Below the pieces are notes generated by a model, which was not told the origin of the DNA, made no database searches, and saw nothing but the letters and a program-made list of their open reading frames with translations. 64,000 bases of DNA, from positions 1-64,000 of the IMG/VR virus record IMGVR_UViG_3300021961_010439; one strand, given 5' to 3'. Shown one piece after another: positions 10,655 through 20,288 of this stretch. The translations under genes were made by a program, and so were the position numbers. This DNA comes from a virus. The first letter of the stretch is position 1. Every line of letters starts with the position of its first letter.

Positions 10655-13600
10655 TGTCTCAATGTGATATTTTTTCTAAGCCATTTTCTGCTACTGCTAC
10701 AGATATTAATAGATGGAATATACAACTAGGTTGGTTACAATCACTAATACCTAGTTTTAATGCTAATACTAGCGGTATATGGCAACCTATTATCTTAAAT
10801 AGACAAAGATCTGGACCAACAGAATACGGAAAATTATTAAGTTTTCCAAAAAATACTAATGATAGTGAAGTAGCTCCATGTGAATGTACTTTAAATCCGA
10901 GTAGAATTTCTAGAAATGTTCAACAAAAACTTGTTGCTTTTAGTGAATATTGGCCTGGTGATCCTGAAGATGGGATTTTTTGTGATTATTGTGAGACTAT
11001 TAGAGTAGAAACTCCAAAATATAATAATTGTATTGTTAATGTAAATTATATACCAAAAAGAGAAGGGGTACAAGCAGGAATAGTTACATGGCCACCGGAG
11101 CCAGAGGCTCAAGGTAATGCAGGAGTTTTTACTCCTACTTGTTGTCAAGGTGGTTGTGATACGAGAGCATTAACAGATGATTTATCTCCTAAAATACCAT
11201 ATTTATATACTAATTATCATACAAAGTTTAGTGACTTTAAATATCATAAACAATTTCCTTCTATTACTAATCCTGGTTTGGGTTATGAAAAATTTGCAAC
11301 ATATAATGGTTCTTTTAATGGTATAGCTCTTAGTAATATGAGTTTGAATATAGATTGGACATTAGAGCCAAGATTGGGAGAGATAGAACCACCAAGTAAT
11401 CATACAGATACATATCATGAGAATATGTATTCTCATAAAAAATCATATAAAAATTATTTGCTATCTAATAAAACATGTGGTAATTTTATACTAACAGAAG
11501 TTAATAGATCTACTAGTATAGCTACTTTACAAGAAGCTAGAATGGTTAAAATTAGTGGTATAAATTTAGGCTCCGGCGTTAGGGATTATTTAAATTCACT
11601 AGATACCGTTATACCACCAACTACAAAATTTACTATACCATATGGCATAAGAGATGATACTCATTGGAACATATTCCTAAAAAAACCCTTCGATAAAGAA
11701 GGAGGGTTCTGGAAATGGAACATATCTTCCGGAGTTATCGGCTGGTATAGATATTATGATAGAGATAGAACCAATGACACAAGACCCATTCCGGGTATAG
11801 ATTTATATATTAGTGATGGAGATGTCTTTTTTGCAACAAATGATGGTCCTGAACCAAATGCTGTTCCTGTAGGCGATGGTAATTGTAATCCTAGAGTATG
11901 TCCATCTGGTTTAAAACTAAGTAATTATACTCTTATTAGTAGTAGCGGACAAATTACGGTAGTTCCTAGTGGATCACAATTCATCTATATATCATCTAAT
12001 TTATATGATAAAGTATTTTCCATTATGGAAAAAATTATTGTTAAATATCGTACAGATTTATCTTTACCCAATCTAAAATATAAAGACATTTTATCCACTG
12101 CGGCCATATTAGCAACCGGTCCAGAATTTGATGGTATTACAGTTGATACTTTTTCTACCGCTCCTCAATATACTAATTTAGATAAAAAAGAATTTGTAAA
12201 TTTAATTAATAACAGATCAGATCGTCCGCAACAACCTATTACAGTTGCACAAATTGATGCATATTTATCAACAAATCCAGTAATCGATATTTATGGTAGA
12301 GATGCAGATGTTGTGAAAAAATTAACCAATAAGCCTATGGTGTCATATAATGGATTAAATATGATAGGCACTACTGGAGATTTGATAGACACATTGATAC
12401 ATAAATATGGGTCATATTTATTTTTACCTAAAAATTCTATCGGCACTGTAGAAATTAATAATACCATATATACCCATGCTGCAATAGATATAAATTTTGA
12501 ACCAATTGTTTTAAAATCTGATACATATAATTCTACAACACTTAATAATCCAAGACTAGATTGTAGTTCAACTATTCGAGGAAATACCAAAATTTTTGGA
12601 TATGATCAAACATTTCAAATAGGCAGTTCTGTTCTGAGAAGTAAGATTATAGATACTAGTCTAGCATATAACACTATCTGCACTGGAAATCCTCCTGTGA
12701 GCACCATTTATAGTGCTGTTAATACTATGAGCGTTTATGCTAATAATGAAAGAATATTTAGTCAAGCAATAGGTGAGTCTATTACTAAATTTACAGATCT
12801 TTATTCTAGATTCCCATCTGTATCATCAGTATTAAGTCCACCAAATATGACATATAATGGTAATGTAACCGCAGGATTTAATTTTCAAGATTTAAATGAG
12901 TACGAAGATGGTTATAATGACGCTGGTGTTTATACATTAGCACCAGATAAACAATTAAGATTAAATAGAGCGTATAATGCTTTAGCGGCACATTCTGCTA
13001 TAGACCTAGTGGCTTTTCATCAAGATGGAGGATTTTTTTATGATAGTACGATGCTAAATAAGTATCCTGGCACAGGAACAGTGGCTTTTATTAAAAATTA
13101 TAGGCCAAATAGAATTAAAAGTAGACCCATAATTACTTTTGAAACATATGATATAGCATTAAAAATATATGATATGGAGATATACAAACTAAGAGATCCT
13201 AATAATTTATCCTGCAAAACTATGCCAACAGATCAAACATGTAAATGTTGGGGCCTTGATATTGTTGAAAATTATCCATATAAATGTAGTAATTCTACAT
13301 TAGAACTAAAAACTCCTGAGTTGTATACTCCATTTTTATCCACAGCTTCTAATCCAGGATTAGCATATGGAGGATATCCATTGGAAAAAGTGCAAGAAAT
13401 ATTAGGAGATTTTAGAATTCCAGGTCATCCAGCGCCTGGCGCCAATTTACCATATACAGATAAATCTATTACATTAAATAATGTTTTAGGTTGTAAATAT
13501 ACTGCTAGTATGAATTTATCTACATATGTAAATGCTAACTGGAAAATTAGGTTACCGGACTGGGATACTACAAATGGTGATATTTGGGTTTATTTCACAG

Positions 13601-16600
13601 ATGCTGATGATTTTACACAATCACGAAATGGCACCAGACTTAGCATAAATGGAATATTAGTTAATGCAAATTCTCAGGTAAATTTAGGCAAGATAGGTAG
13701 AGATTTGAACATTACTGTTACTAATATATTTTTAGATGCTGTATTACCAACTTTAGTAAGTGAAAATAATGGAGAAACAGCAACATCTACTACAAATTTA
13801 TATCATCCTAATATTTTTCCATGTTCTTTTGAAAAGTTTTCTTCCAATGATATTTTGCAACAAACACGAACTATTAGTATCACTTTTGGTTTAGTTCCAG
13901 CACAAACTAAGGTTGTATTCTCGTTGCCTCCGATACAAAGCTTGGGGGTATTTAGGGTTGCTCAATTTGATCCTAATTCTGGGATTATGCCAGGATCTCA
14001 TGGATCAGCATTGGAACTGAAAAATAATGGTATGTTTATTTTTAATTATGATGATAGAGTATTTAATAATAATACTGTTAGATATGACACAAACCACAAA
14101 ACATATAGTGGAGTTATTGATCTAAAACAAGCTTTAAGATACAATAATTTATTAGATTTACTTCTACATAGTAAAAAATCAAGATTATATATTAAAAATA
14201 ATGGATTTTGGTATGAATATGAAGATCATAGATCTTTTGGTTATTATAATTTAAATACGGAAACACAATATTATGGATGGCCAACAGTATTTTCTCAAAA
14301 TAATCATACTTTACTAGAATCAAATATTGGCAATATTATTCCAGCTATTCCAAAAGTGCCTTTAGAATATGTATACATGCCATCAAAAATCATGGCAAGT
14401 AATAAAAATAAGGTTATCAAGCAGAATTTAACGGATAAATGGTATCCAATGCTTGATCTTTTTTTTATTAGAGATCCGATAGATCATAAAATAGTTTATA
14501 TAGAAGGATCTAGGGCTTATTTTGGACTACTAGATCGGAATAATATAGAATATAATAGAGCTACTGGAAGAGATTTTTATGTTCTTAATGAAGATATTAC
14601 ATATTCATATAAAGAAGTAGCTCATGAATTATATGAAATAGCAAAAACACGAACAATAATCCCAGTTATTCTTACCAATAAAAATAGTGTTATAAATAAT
14701 CCTGATGAGGCTTTTGTTCCAGAATTCTATAATACTGTTGATGAAAAATCTATAGTTGTAAATTTAATACTTTTCGCTAGTGGAAATGTTAATTATCCAT
14801 TAATAGATAATAAATACAATAATATCTTTACTAAGTTAAAACTAAATAAAGATGTAGATATACCATTTGGTAATTTATATGTAACAGATAGTGATGCCGA
14901 AGGTGCTTTCAAGTATATTAGTTTAACTGCTTTTGCAACTGTGCCAATAGAAAATTCTACTAATTTAAATAGTTTGATAGATATGAGCAGTTCTAAGGCT
15001 AAAGGAACGGGAGTTTTTGGTAGTATTGGTCCTTATGGTAGTAGCAAATGGTCAGACAAATATTATTATTCTAGTTATGATATACTAAATAGTCAAATTA
15101 TTGAGTATCAAATTAAACAAGCATATAATCCCTATATATATACTAATACTTTATCTCAATTAATAAGTAATAATTTATATAGATCACAATATAGAATATC
15201 TTCCGTTCCTTGGTCTGATGGTGGTACTGCAGATCGAAGAGATGGAATGATTCAGTCAGTATTAGATCCAGTTGGATTTTGGAATGTTACTCTTTATAGT
15301 GGTAACTTAGATCCCGTATCTCATCAAGAAAAAATAAAATTTTCTGGCGTGCCTTTTACTCATTATATACATCGTCCATTTAGTTTAGGGCGTAATGATA
15401 TATATGATAAATCAATTTCTAGATATAATCTATTTAAAAATGAAAATGGTCTTATTGATATTAATTTATTAACTACTCCATTATATAAGAATAGCATAAG
15501 TCAAAATTTAATAGATAAATTAGACTTAAAAGTTGGTAATGATATTTACGATTTTGGTATTTTAAAAATGAGTGGTGTTCATAGGCCAGCATTTAGTATG
15601 CCACCATCTGGGATTACCCACGATGGCATTAATTTAATTTTAGACTTAAATCCTAAATTTAGACTCAAACCTATACCAGTGTCTGTAAATGCATCAGTTA
15701 TTTATTCAGATACTTTTGTTATTAATGATCCATATGATGTATATGCAGGGGTTAGGGTTTCTAGTAATATAGATCCAGGAGTAAATACTAGTGAATGTAC
15801 TAATATTATTTTGCCAAATATTGGTGTTCCAGGAGATGTTGGATCATCACAAACATTTAATTGGGCAAGATTTAATAAAGAAACCACATTTGGCGATCCA
15901 TATATACAATATCCTATATTATGCGATAAGGATACTGGAACAACTTGTTCAAAAGGTACTCTTTCTATAACACCAGTAGGTTCTGTTAAAGCACAATCTA
16001 GATTTCATAATTATATTTATCAATATGATACTATTAGCAGTTTAGGGGATGAAATAGAGCTAGGTATTTCTATAGATGCTGGTTTATATACTAGCTTAGG
16101 AACTACTAGATCAGTACCATATGTTAGTAGAGCAAATTTTTCAGCATACACTCCTTTATTGCCAACTTTTAATTTATTAAACAGTCCTTCTTGCATAGGT
16201 GGAGCTTCTTATGTGCCTTTAGAACATAATCTTAGATCATGGGATGGTCTTTTTCAAACAGAAATAGCTAATAATTTAGTAGATAATCTTAATATAGATA
16301 TATGGGCTAATGAAATTTTATTTAGAACATTGTATGGATCTAGAGAGAAAATAGGCTTTAATAATATATCAAAATCTTATTCAGATAATATTATTGGTAG
16401 AGAAAGTATATTAGATAATCTTGTTAATAAAACATCTAGTAGCTTAGTATCATTATATGACAGCATACCTATGGACTATGACACCGCTGCTGCTCCAAAT
16501 AATTTAAAAATAGCTGGCACAGTAAATATAATTGGTAAGGGAGCCGTAGGAGATAATATTCAGTTTTATTTTAATGACACCTTATATAATATTCGTATCA

Positions 16601-18771
16601 CAGAAAATAGTAATGGAGATATTATTGCTGAGTGTCCTGAGATAAATGCTAAAGGATTATTATGGCAAAATTTTGTTACTTCGACATCTTACTCAATCAG
16701 AGAAATAGATAGTGGAGCTAGTACTGTTATAGGAAATAATGTTACCGAAAATATTATAGGAAGATGTAGAACTGCTGGATCAACTAGTGTTAGTGCGTCT
16801 TGTGTATGTGGTGGTAATGGCGAAGGATATAAACAAAAACTATATTTAGGATGTTTTCCTTATGATACTTGTTATCCAAATGCTGTAGATATTACTAATG
16901 ATTTTTATCCAGAAGGGGTCGGTGGGTCTTGGCCATCCTTTAGCGTGCCATCATGTTCAGCATTTCCTATAAAAGATAAAAATTCTAATAATAGCGCTGG
17001 ACCTATTGATGCTGGATGGACAAGATATGGTATATCTTTTGGTTTTAATGCTCCTGTTGGTGGAGAAAGTATTGGATTAGAATGTGGATCTTGGAGCGCT
17101 AGTTTAGGACAAGGAACATCTTGTTGTCCAGATAGCGAAGTACCCGAGGCCAATCGCTCACCGGGAGCAGGGTTGTTTAATAATGGTAGATCAATTATTA
17201 GCTATAATATTAATAATTGTCATTATAGTTTTACTCTAAAGGGAGTAGTAGAAAATAGTATACATAGAGCCGCAACTTTAAATTTTGTTAATCCGACTCC
17301 TAATCAATGTGTTCAGGGTCCTCCGATATTCGCTTCAGAAGGTAAAGTCGATGGTAGTTTGTGTGACTGTAATAATCCAGATGTCTGCTATGGTGGTGGT
17401 AGTGATAGGTTTGTAAACTGTGAGGCTTATATGCAATACTGTGTGCCAGCAGTAGATGAAGGATTCAGTGACGCATGCAATTTTGCAAATTTTGGTCAAT
17501 GTTGTAAAGATTTTTGTTCAGGTAGTTCTTTTCCTAGAAGACCAGGTTTTTGTTTCGAATATGAAGAATCACAAGGTCCAGAACAATATGAGATATCTTC
17601 AACTTCATCCCCAGGAATACAATATGAGGTTGTAGAAACTATTACAACTAGCGCATCAACAACAGTATATACAGCTAATTGTGATAAATTTATTGCTAGT
17701 ATAATATATGATAATAATCAATTAAAAATTAGTTTAGGAACTAAACATGTTGTAAACAATATTGTAATTTATAATGGTGGAAATTGTACTCCTTTGGGTA
17801 TTTCACAGTGTCCGAGTTTAAGAATAGTATTTCCTGATGGAACATATAGTGCAGATCATTCTCAAGATAATAGTTGTACAAGATGTAAGAATCAAAATAA
17901 TATTATTGAGATTACAGAATCTCCAACTTTTGATTTAATTACAGAAACTAGATATTGTATATTAGGAATATTTAGTTATGTTACTCCTATGGAGGCTAAT
18001 AGAACTGCGGGATTCCCATGTCCTGGAACACCAAGCCAAGTAGAAAGTCTAAATTATAGGATAAGAGAATGTAATAAACCTCTCGAAAGTTATTTAATCG
18101 GCGGAACAGCATATTCTGCATGGCATTATTATTTACCTAGTCCAGCATTGGCCTTAGAAACATTACAGAAACCAGAAAAATCAGCGTGTTCTTTCCAACC
18201 ATATTTATCTGATGCTGTTATGGTCGGAGTTAGTAATGTAATGAGCAATCAAGCTTCCGCATCTGCTACTATAGACGCTTGGAAAAGTAGCATGAACGAG
18301 GCTTTTTTAACAAAAAGTTTTTGTTTTAATGGTGGAGTAGATGCTGATGATATTATAGAAGGGCCAATTCCAGGATCATGTTCTTTAAATTTTGGTGGTG
18401 GAAGTTGGCCGGTTTGGGCAGTAAGAACAAAAAGATCATTAACTGCTGGCATAGATTGGGAATATGATTCCGAAGTTTCTCAAACTTCAGCGAGCGCTTT
18501 GGTGGCCTATGTGTCATACTCATATAAGCGTCCAGTGAGTATAGGTGAACAATTTATTGATAAAGAAATTCGTGGAGAATGCGCAAGCTTTTTCGGACCA
18601 GCTCCTAAAAATGGAGTATGTGCTTCGACATCATATAATATGAAAGAAGTATTTAAGAGCAGAGAAACTATTGATAGTAATTGCGTTAGTAATCCAACAT
18701 GTTATGATAGTACTAAAGGGTGTGCCCCAGATAATTATTGTTGTGGTGGAAATCTTATAAATGGAGGATAG
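10651..18771 (+). CDS. Giant Cys-rich virion protein (2706 aa)
   Basis: This 2,706-residue frame starts at ATG 10651, overlapping the upstream stop as ATGA; the next codon is also ATG (10654). The N-terminal part has spaced Cys pairs (CDYC, CCQGGC). The bulk is Asn/Tyr-rich beta-type sequence, and roughly residues 2050-2706 are strikingly Cys-rich (for example CVCGG, CCPD, CRTAG, CCKDFC, DNYCCGG). Such density suggests zinc knots or disulfides that form after virion release. No transmembrane segment or enzyme motif was found. It is probably a tail or long-appendage component; I do not recognise a family. The gene ends 1 nt before the start chosen for the next gene. Confidence 0.65.
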   Translation: MMSQCDIFSKPFSATATDINRWNIQLGWLQSLIPSFNANTSGIWQPIILNRQRSGPTEYGKLLSFPKNTNDSEVAPCECTLNPSRISRNVQQKLVAFSEYWPGDPEDGIFCDYCETIRVETPKYNNCIVNVNYIPKREGVQAGIVTWPPEPEAQGNAGVFTPTCCQGGCDTRALTDDLSPKIPYLYTNYHTKFSDFKYHKQFPSITNPGLGYEKFATYNGSFNGIALSNMSLNIDWTLEPRLGEIEPPSNHTDTYHENMYSHKKSYKNYLLSNKTCGNFILTEVNRSTSIATLQEARMVKISGINLGSGVRDYLNSLDTVIPPTTKFTIPYGIRDDTHWNIFLKKPFDKEGGFWKWNISSGVIGWYRYYDRDRTNDTRPIPGIDLYISDGDVFFATNDGPEPNAVPVGDGNCNPRVCPSGLKLSNYTLISSSGQITVVPSGSQFIYISSNLYDKVFSIMEKIIVKYRTDLSLPNLKYKDILSTAAILATGPEFDGITVDTFSTAPQYTNLDKKEFVNLINNRSDRPQQPITVAQIDAYLSTNPVIDIYGRDADVVKKLTNKPMVSYNGLNMIGTTGDLIDTLIHKYGSYLFLPKNSIGTVEINNTIYTHAAIDINFEPIVLKSDTYNSTTLNNPRLDCSSTIRGNTKIFGYDQTFQIGSSVLRSKIIDTSLAYNTICTGNPPVSTIYSAVNTMSVYANNERIFSQAIGESITKFTDLYSRFPSVSSVLSPPNMTYNGNVTAGFNFQDLNEYEDGYNDAGVYTLAPDKQLRLNRAYNALAAHSAIDLVAFHQDGGFFYDSTMLNKYPGTGTVAFIKNYRPNRIKSRPIITFETYDIALKIYDMEIYKLRDPNNLSCKTMPTDQTCKCWGLDIVENYPYKCSNSTLELKTPELYTPFLSTASNPGLAYGGYPLEKVQEILGDFRIPGHPAPGANLPYTDKSITLNNVLGCKYTASMNLSTYVNANWKIRLPDWDTTNGDIWVYFTDADDFTQSRNGTRLSINGILVNANSQVNLGKIGRDLNITVTNIFLDAVLPTLVSENNGETATSTTNLYHPNIFPCSFEKFSSNDILQQTRTISITFGLVPAQTKVVFSLPPIQSLGVFRVAQFDPNSGIMPGSHGSALELKNNGMFIFNYDDRVFNNNTVRYDTNHKTYSGVIDLKQALRYNNLLDLLLHSKKSRLYIKNNGFWYEYEDHRSFGYYNLNTETQYYGWPTVFSQNNHTLLESNIGNIIPAIPKVPLEYVYMPSKIMASNKNKVIKQNLTDKWYPMLDLFFIRDPIDHKIVYIEGSRAYFGLLDRNNIEYNRATGRDFYVLNEDITYSYKEVAHELYEIAKTRTIIPVILTNKNSVINNPDEAFVPEFYNTVDEKSIVVNLILFASGNVNYPLIDNKYNNIFTKLKLNKDVDIPFGNLYVTDSDAEGAFKYISLTAFATVPIENSTNLNSLIDMSSSKAKGTGVFGSIGPYGSSKWSDKYYYSSYDILNSQIIEYQIKQAYNPYIYTNTLSQLISNNLYRSQYRISSVPWSDGGTADRRDGMIQSVLDPVGFWNVTLYSGNLDPVSHQEKIKFSGVPFTHYIHRPFSLGRNDIYDKSISRYNLFKNENGLIDINLLTTPLYKNSISQNLIDKLDLKVGNDIYDFGILKMSGVHRPAFSMPPSGITHDGINLILDLNPKFRLKPIPVSVNASVIYSDTFVINDPYDVYAGVRVSSNIDPGVNTSECTNIILPNIGVPGDVGSSQTFNWARFNKETTFGDPYIQYPILCDKDTGTTCSKGTLSITPVGSVKAQSRFHNYIYQYDTISSLGDEIELGISIDAGLYTSLGTTRSVPYVSRANFSAYTPLLPTFNLLNSPSCIGGASYVPLEHNLRSWDGLFQTEIANNLVDNLNIDIWANEILFRTLYGSREKIGFNNISKSYSDNIIGRESILDNLVNKTSSSLVSLYDSIPMDYDTAAAPNNLKIAGTVNIIGKGAVGDNIQFYFNDTLYNIRITENSNGDIIAECPEINAKGLLWQNFVTSTSYSIREIDSGASTVIGNNVTENIIGRCRTAGSTSVSASCVCGGNGEGYKQKLYLGCFPYDTCYPNAVDITNDFYPEGVGGSWPSFSVPSCSAFPIKDKNSNNSAGPIDAGWTRYGISFGFNAPVGGESIGLECGSWSASLGQGTSCCPDSEVPEANRSPGAGLFNNGRSIISYNINNCHYSFTLKGVVENSIHRAATLNFVNPTPNQCVQGPPIFASEGKVDGSLCDCNNPDVCYGGGSDRFVNCEAYMQYCVPAVDEGFSDACNFANFGQCCKDFCSGSSFPRRPGFCFEYEESQGPEQYEISSTSSPGIQYEVVETITTSASTTVYTANCDKFIASIIYDNNQLKISLGTKHVVNNIVIYNGGNCTPLGISQCPSLRIVFPDGTYSADHSQDNSCTRCKNQNNIIEITESPTFDLITETRYCILGIFSYVTPMEANRTAGFPCPGTPSQVESLNYRIRECNKPLESYLIGGTAYSAWHYYLPSPALALETLQKPEKSACSFQPYLSDAVMVGVSNVMSNQASASATIDAWKSSMNEAFLTKSFCFNGGVDADDIIEGPIPGSCSLNFGGGSWPVWAVRTKRSLTAGIDWEYDSEVSQTSASALVAYVSYSYKRPVSIGEQFIDKEIRGECASFFGPAPKNGVCASTSYNMKEVFKSRETIDSNCVSNPTCYDSTKGCAPDNYCCGGNLINGG
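18763..18767 (+). promoter_or_regulatory. Ribosome binding site deciding the 18773 start
   Basis: GGAGG lies 5 nt upstream of ATG 18773 and inside the last codons of the giant Cys-rich gene. The in-frame ATG at 18761 sits before this site and has no comparable signal, so translation most likely begins at 18773. Confidence 0.7.
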
Positions 18772-18772
18772 T

Positions 18773-19249
18773 ATGAATTTTTTTTGTGAGTTCGTTGATA
18801 CAAATACGACATTTAAGGGCAAAAAAATATATGAGTGTAAATATTGTAATATTAAATTAACTCTAGAAAATCCAGATACTAGAGTTTTATGCTTTAAAAA
18901 GCAAAGAGAATTAGAAACATTGTTAAATCCTCATATTGATCCTCCTATTGATAATATTAAAAGTGTTGATGATATAGTGTCGATAGCTCAACAACAACTA
19001 TATGAAAAGGGACCAATAACAGAGGATACTTTTAATCCATCAGCAGAATCAAAAGCTCAATCAGATAATTTATGTTCTAAAGAACAAATAGACCATAGAA
19101 TGTCAATTTGTCAAACATGCGAATATTTCAAAGAAAATTCATGTTTATTATGTGGATGTAATATTGTTAGAGAAAAGAACTATAACAATAAATTAGCACA
19201 GAAAAATCAGCATTGTCCAATATTCAAATGGAAAGAGATAAAGGATTAG
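18773..19249 (+). CDS. Small Cys-rich Zn-binding phage protein (158 aa)
   Basis: The start at 18773 is chosen because GGAGG precedes it by 5 nt; an in-frame ATG at 18761 would add four residues and overlap the previous gene. The N-terminal part has CKYC and a further Cys. The C-terminal part shows a pattern C-x2-C-x6-C-x2-CGC, then a basic stretch and a final CP near the end, followed by FKW. From memory, a very similar R-x3-C-x2-C...C-x2-CGC...CP-x3-W module recurs in small proteins encoded next to structural genes of large marine phages. A metal-binding (Zn or Fe-S) accessory protein is likely; its role is unknown. It is the last gene of the plus-strand block. Confidence 0.65.
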   Translation: MNFFCEFVDTNTTFKGKKIYECKYCNIKLTLENPDTRVLCFKKQRELETLLNPHIDPPIDNIKSVDDIVSIAQQQLYEKGPITEDTFNPSAESKAQSDNLCSKEQIDHRMSICQTCEYFKENSCLLCGCNIVREKNYNNKLAQKNQHCPIFKWKEIKD

Positions 19250-19257
19250 TCTTTATC
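19237..19257. terminator. Weak hairpin across the convergent stop codons
   Basis: GATAAAG (19237-19243) and CTTTATC (19251-19257) form a 7-bp AT-rich stem; the 7-nt loop holds both stop codons (TAG of the plus gene, TAA of the minus gene). It could slow converging polymerases from both sides, but the stem is weak and has no long U-tract. Both proteins end in Lys-Asp, so part of the symmetry follows from codon content. Confidence 0.3.
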
Positions 19258-19572
19258 TTTACCAGTCCATTTATGCCAACCTTTATTTTGTAGCCAATTT
19301 CCTTCGTCATCTTTACGCTTAGGAAATAATGTTCCACCCTTTTTGTGTTGGCCGAAAGCTAGTACCGCGCCGCAATCATTGCATCTTAATTCATAGTAAT
19401 CATTACTATCAACTGTTCTAACAACAAAGCGTAAATTATTTTTGCCACATAACCCACACTTTTCTTCTGCAAAAATTTCTTGAATAATAGCTAGTTCTTT
19501 AAAGATTTCTTTTTGTCCAGACCCTTCTAGTTCAAATTCTAGCTTATCTCCTACGCGGTACTTAACTTTCAT
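19246..19572 (-). CDS. Zinc-ribbon protein (108 aa)
   Basis: A 108-residue protein with CGLCGK (C39, C42) and CNDCG (C64, C67), a clear four-Cys zinc ribbon, preceded by an acidic/basic N-terminal 35 residues and followed by a basic Trp-containing tail. It is the last gene of the minus-strand block, 7 nt after the putative Rad52-like gene, so it may work with single-stranded DNA or recombination; that is inference from position. Its stop codon overlaps the stop of the convergent plus-strand gene. Confidence 0.65.
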   Translation of the reverse strand: MKVKYRVGDKLEFELEGSGQKEIFKELAIIQEIFAEEKCGLCGKNNLRFVVRTVDSNDYYELRCNDCGAVLAFGQHKKGGTLFPKRKDDEGNWLQNKGWHKWTGKDKD

Positions 19573-19579
19573 AGTTCAC

Positions 19580-20287
19580 CTACTTCCAATTTTGATCATA
19601 TATTTTAATATTATCAGGAATACTATCAACACTTTGTTGTAGTTTTGATAACTCTCTAATAATAGAAACAGCATTATCATGAGTCAAGTTTTTAATATTA
19701 TCATGGGGCAGATTCATGGATTCTATCAATTTAACCACATTAACATTAAGTCTTTTAGCAATAACATCCATAAAGCTAACCTGATTAGATGTTATTTTAC
19801 CAACACTATCCCCCATAACATCATCTTCCACATTTGTGGCTAATTCTTCTGCTGCTACAACTTTACGTAGTCTTAAAGCTCTTCGTAGTGCTCGTCCTTC
19901 CGCTCTTGTTTCCGCAACAGCAACGGGATGATTACGATAGATCTTGTCACAGTTACCCCAATAAACGTCCGCAGAGCCATCCACAGTCAAGGTATTAATA
20001 CCGTTTGGGTCGTCAGACTCTGGATTTAAACGATACGTTAACGAATGAACAACAGTTGCTCTTTTTTCGTTGTCTGGACTAGGAGATTGAGTTACCTGAG
20101 ATGTTGACGCTATTAACCTACATTTTAATGCTATTTCAAATATTCTTCGTAATCCATCAGTAGTAGGATTACCACTAATCTTTTCATCGTCTGATAATAA
20201 TCCTAGAACATAATCGTTCCATTCCAGATCATTAGGTGTAACAGTTACTTCTTTATCTTGCACAGGTTCCACACTTTTCTTAACCAT
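19580..20287 (-). CDS. Putative Rad52-like single-strand annealing protein (235 aa)
   Basis: The central part resembles the Rad52-superfamily core: a beta-rich stretch around residues 78-110 (predicted strands with DGSADV) followed by VAVAETRAEGRALRRALRL (residues 122-140), similar to the conserved helix with E-x-R-A-x-x-R-A-L-R in Rad52-type annealing proteins. The C-terminal third is an extra helical segment that may carry protein contacts. Such proteins anneal complementary single strands in phage recombination. Neighbouring zinc-ribbon and nuclease genes fit. The match is by eye and remote; another ssDNA-binding or Hsp-like fold cannot be excluded. Confidence 0.45.
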   Translation of the reverse strand: MVKKSVEPVQDKEVTVTPNDLEWNDYVLGLLSDDEKISGNPTTDGLRRIFEIALKCRLIASTSQVTQSPSPDNEKRATVVHSLTYRLNPESDDPNGINTLTVDGSADVYWGNCDKIYRNHPVAVAETRAEGRALRRALRLRKVVAAEELATNVEDDVMGDSVGKITSNQVSFMDVIAKRLNVNVVKLIESMNLPHDNIKNLTHDNAVSIIRELSKLQQSVDSIPDNIKIYDQNWK

Positions 20288-20288
20288 T

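Noticed and set aside
12291-12590. Minus-strand frame of 99 codons inside the giant Cys-rich gene
   Set aside because: Composition follows from the antisense of Asn/Ile-rich codons; no minus-strand genes nearby.
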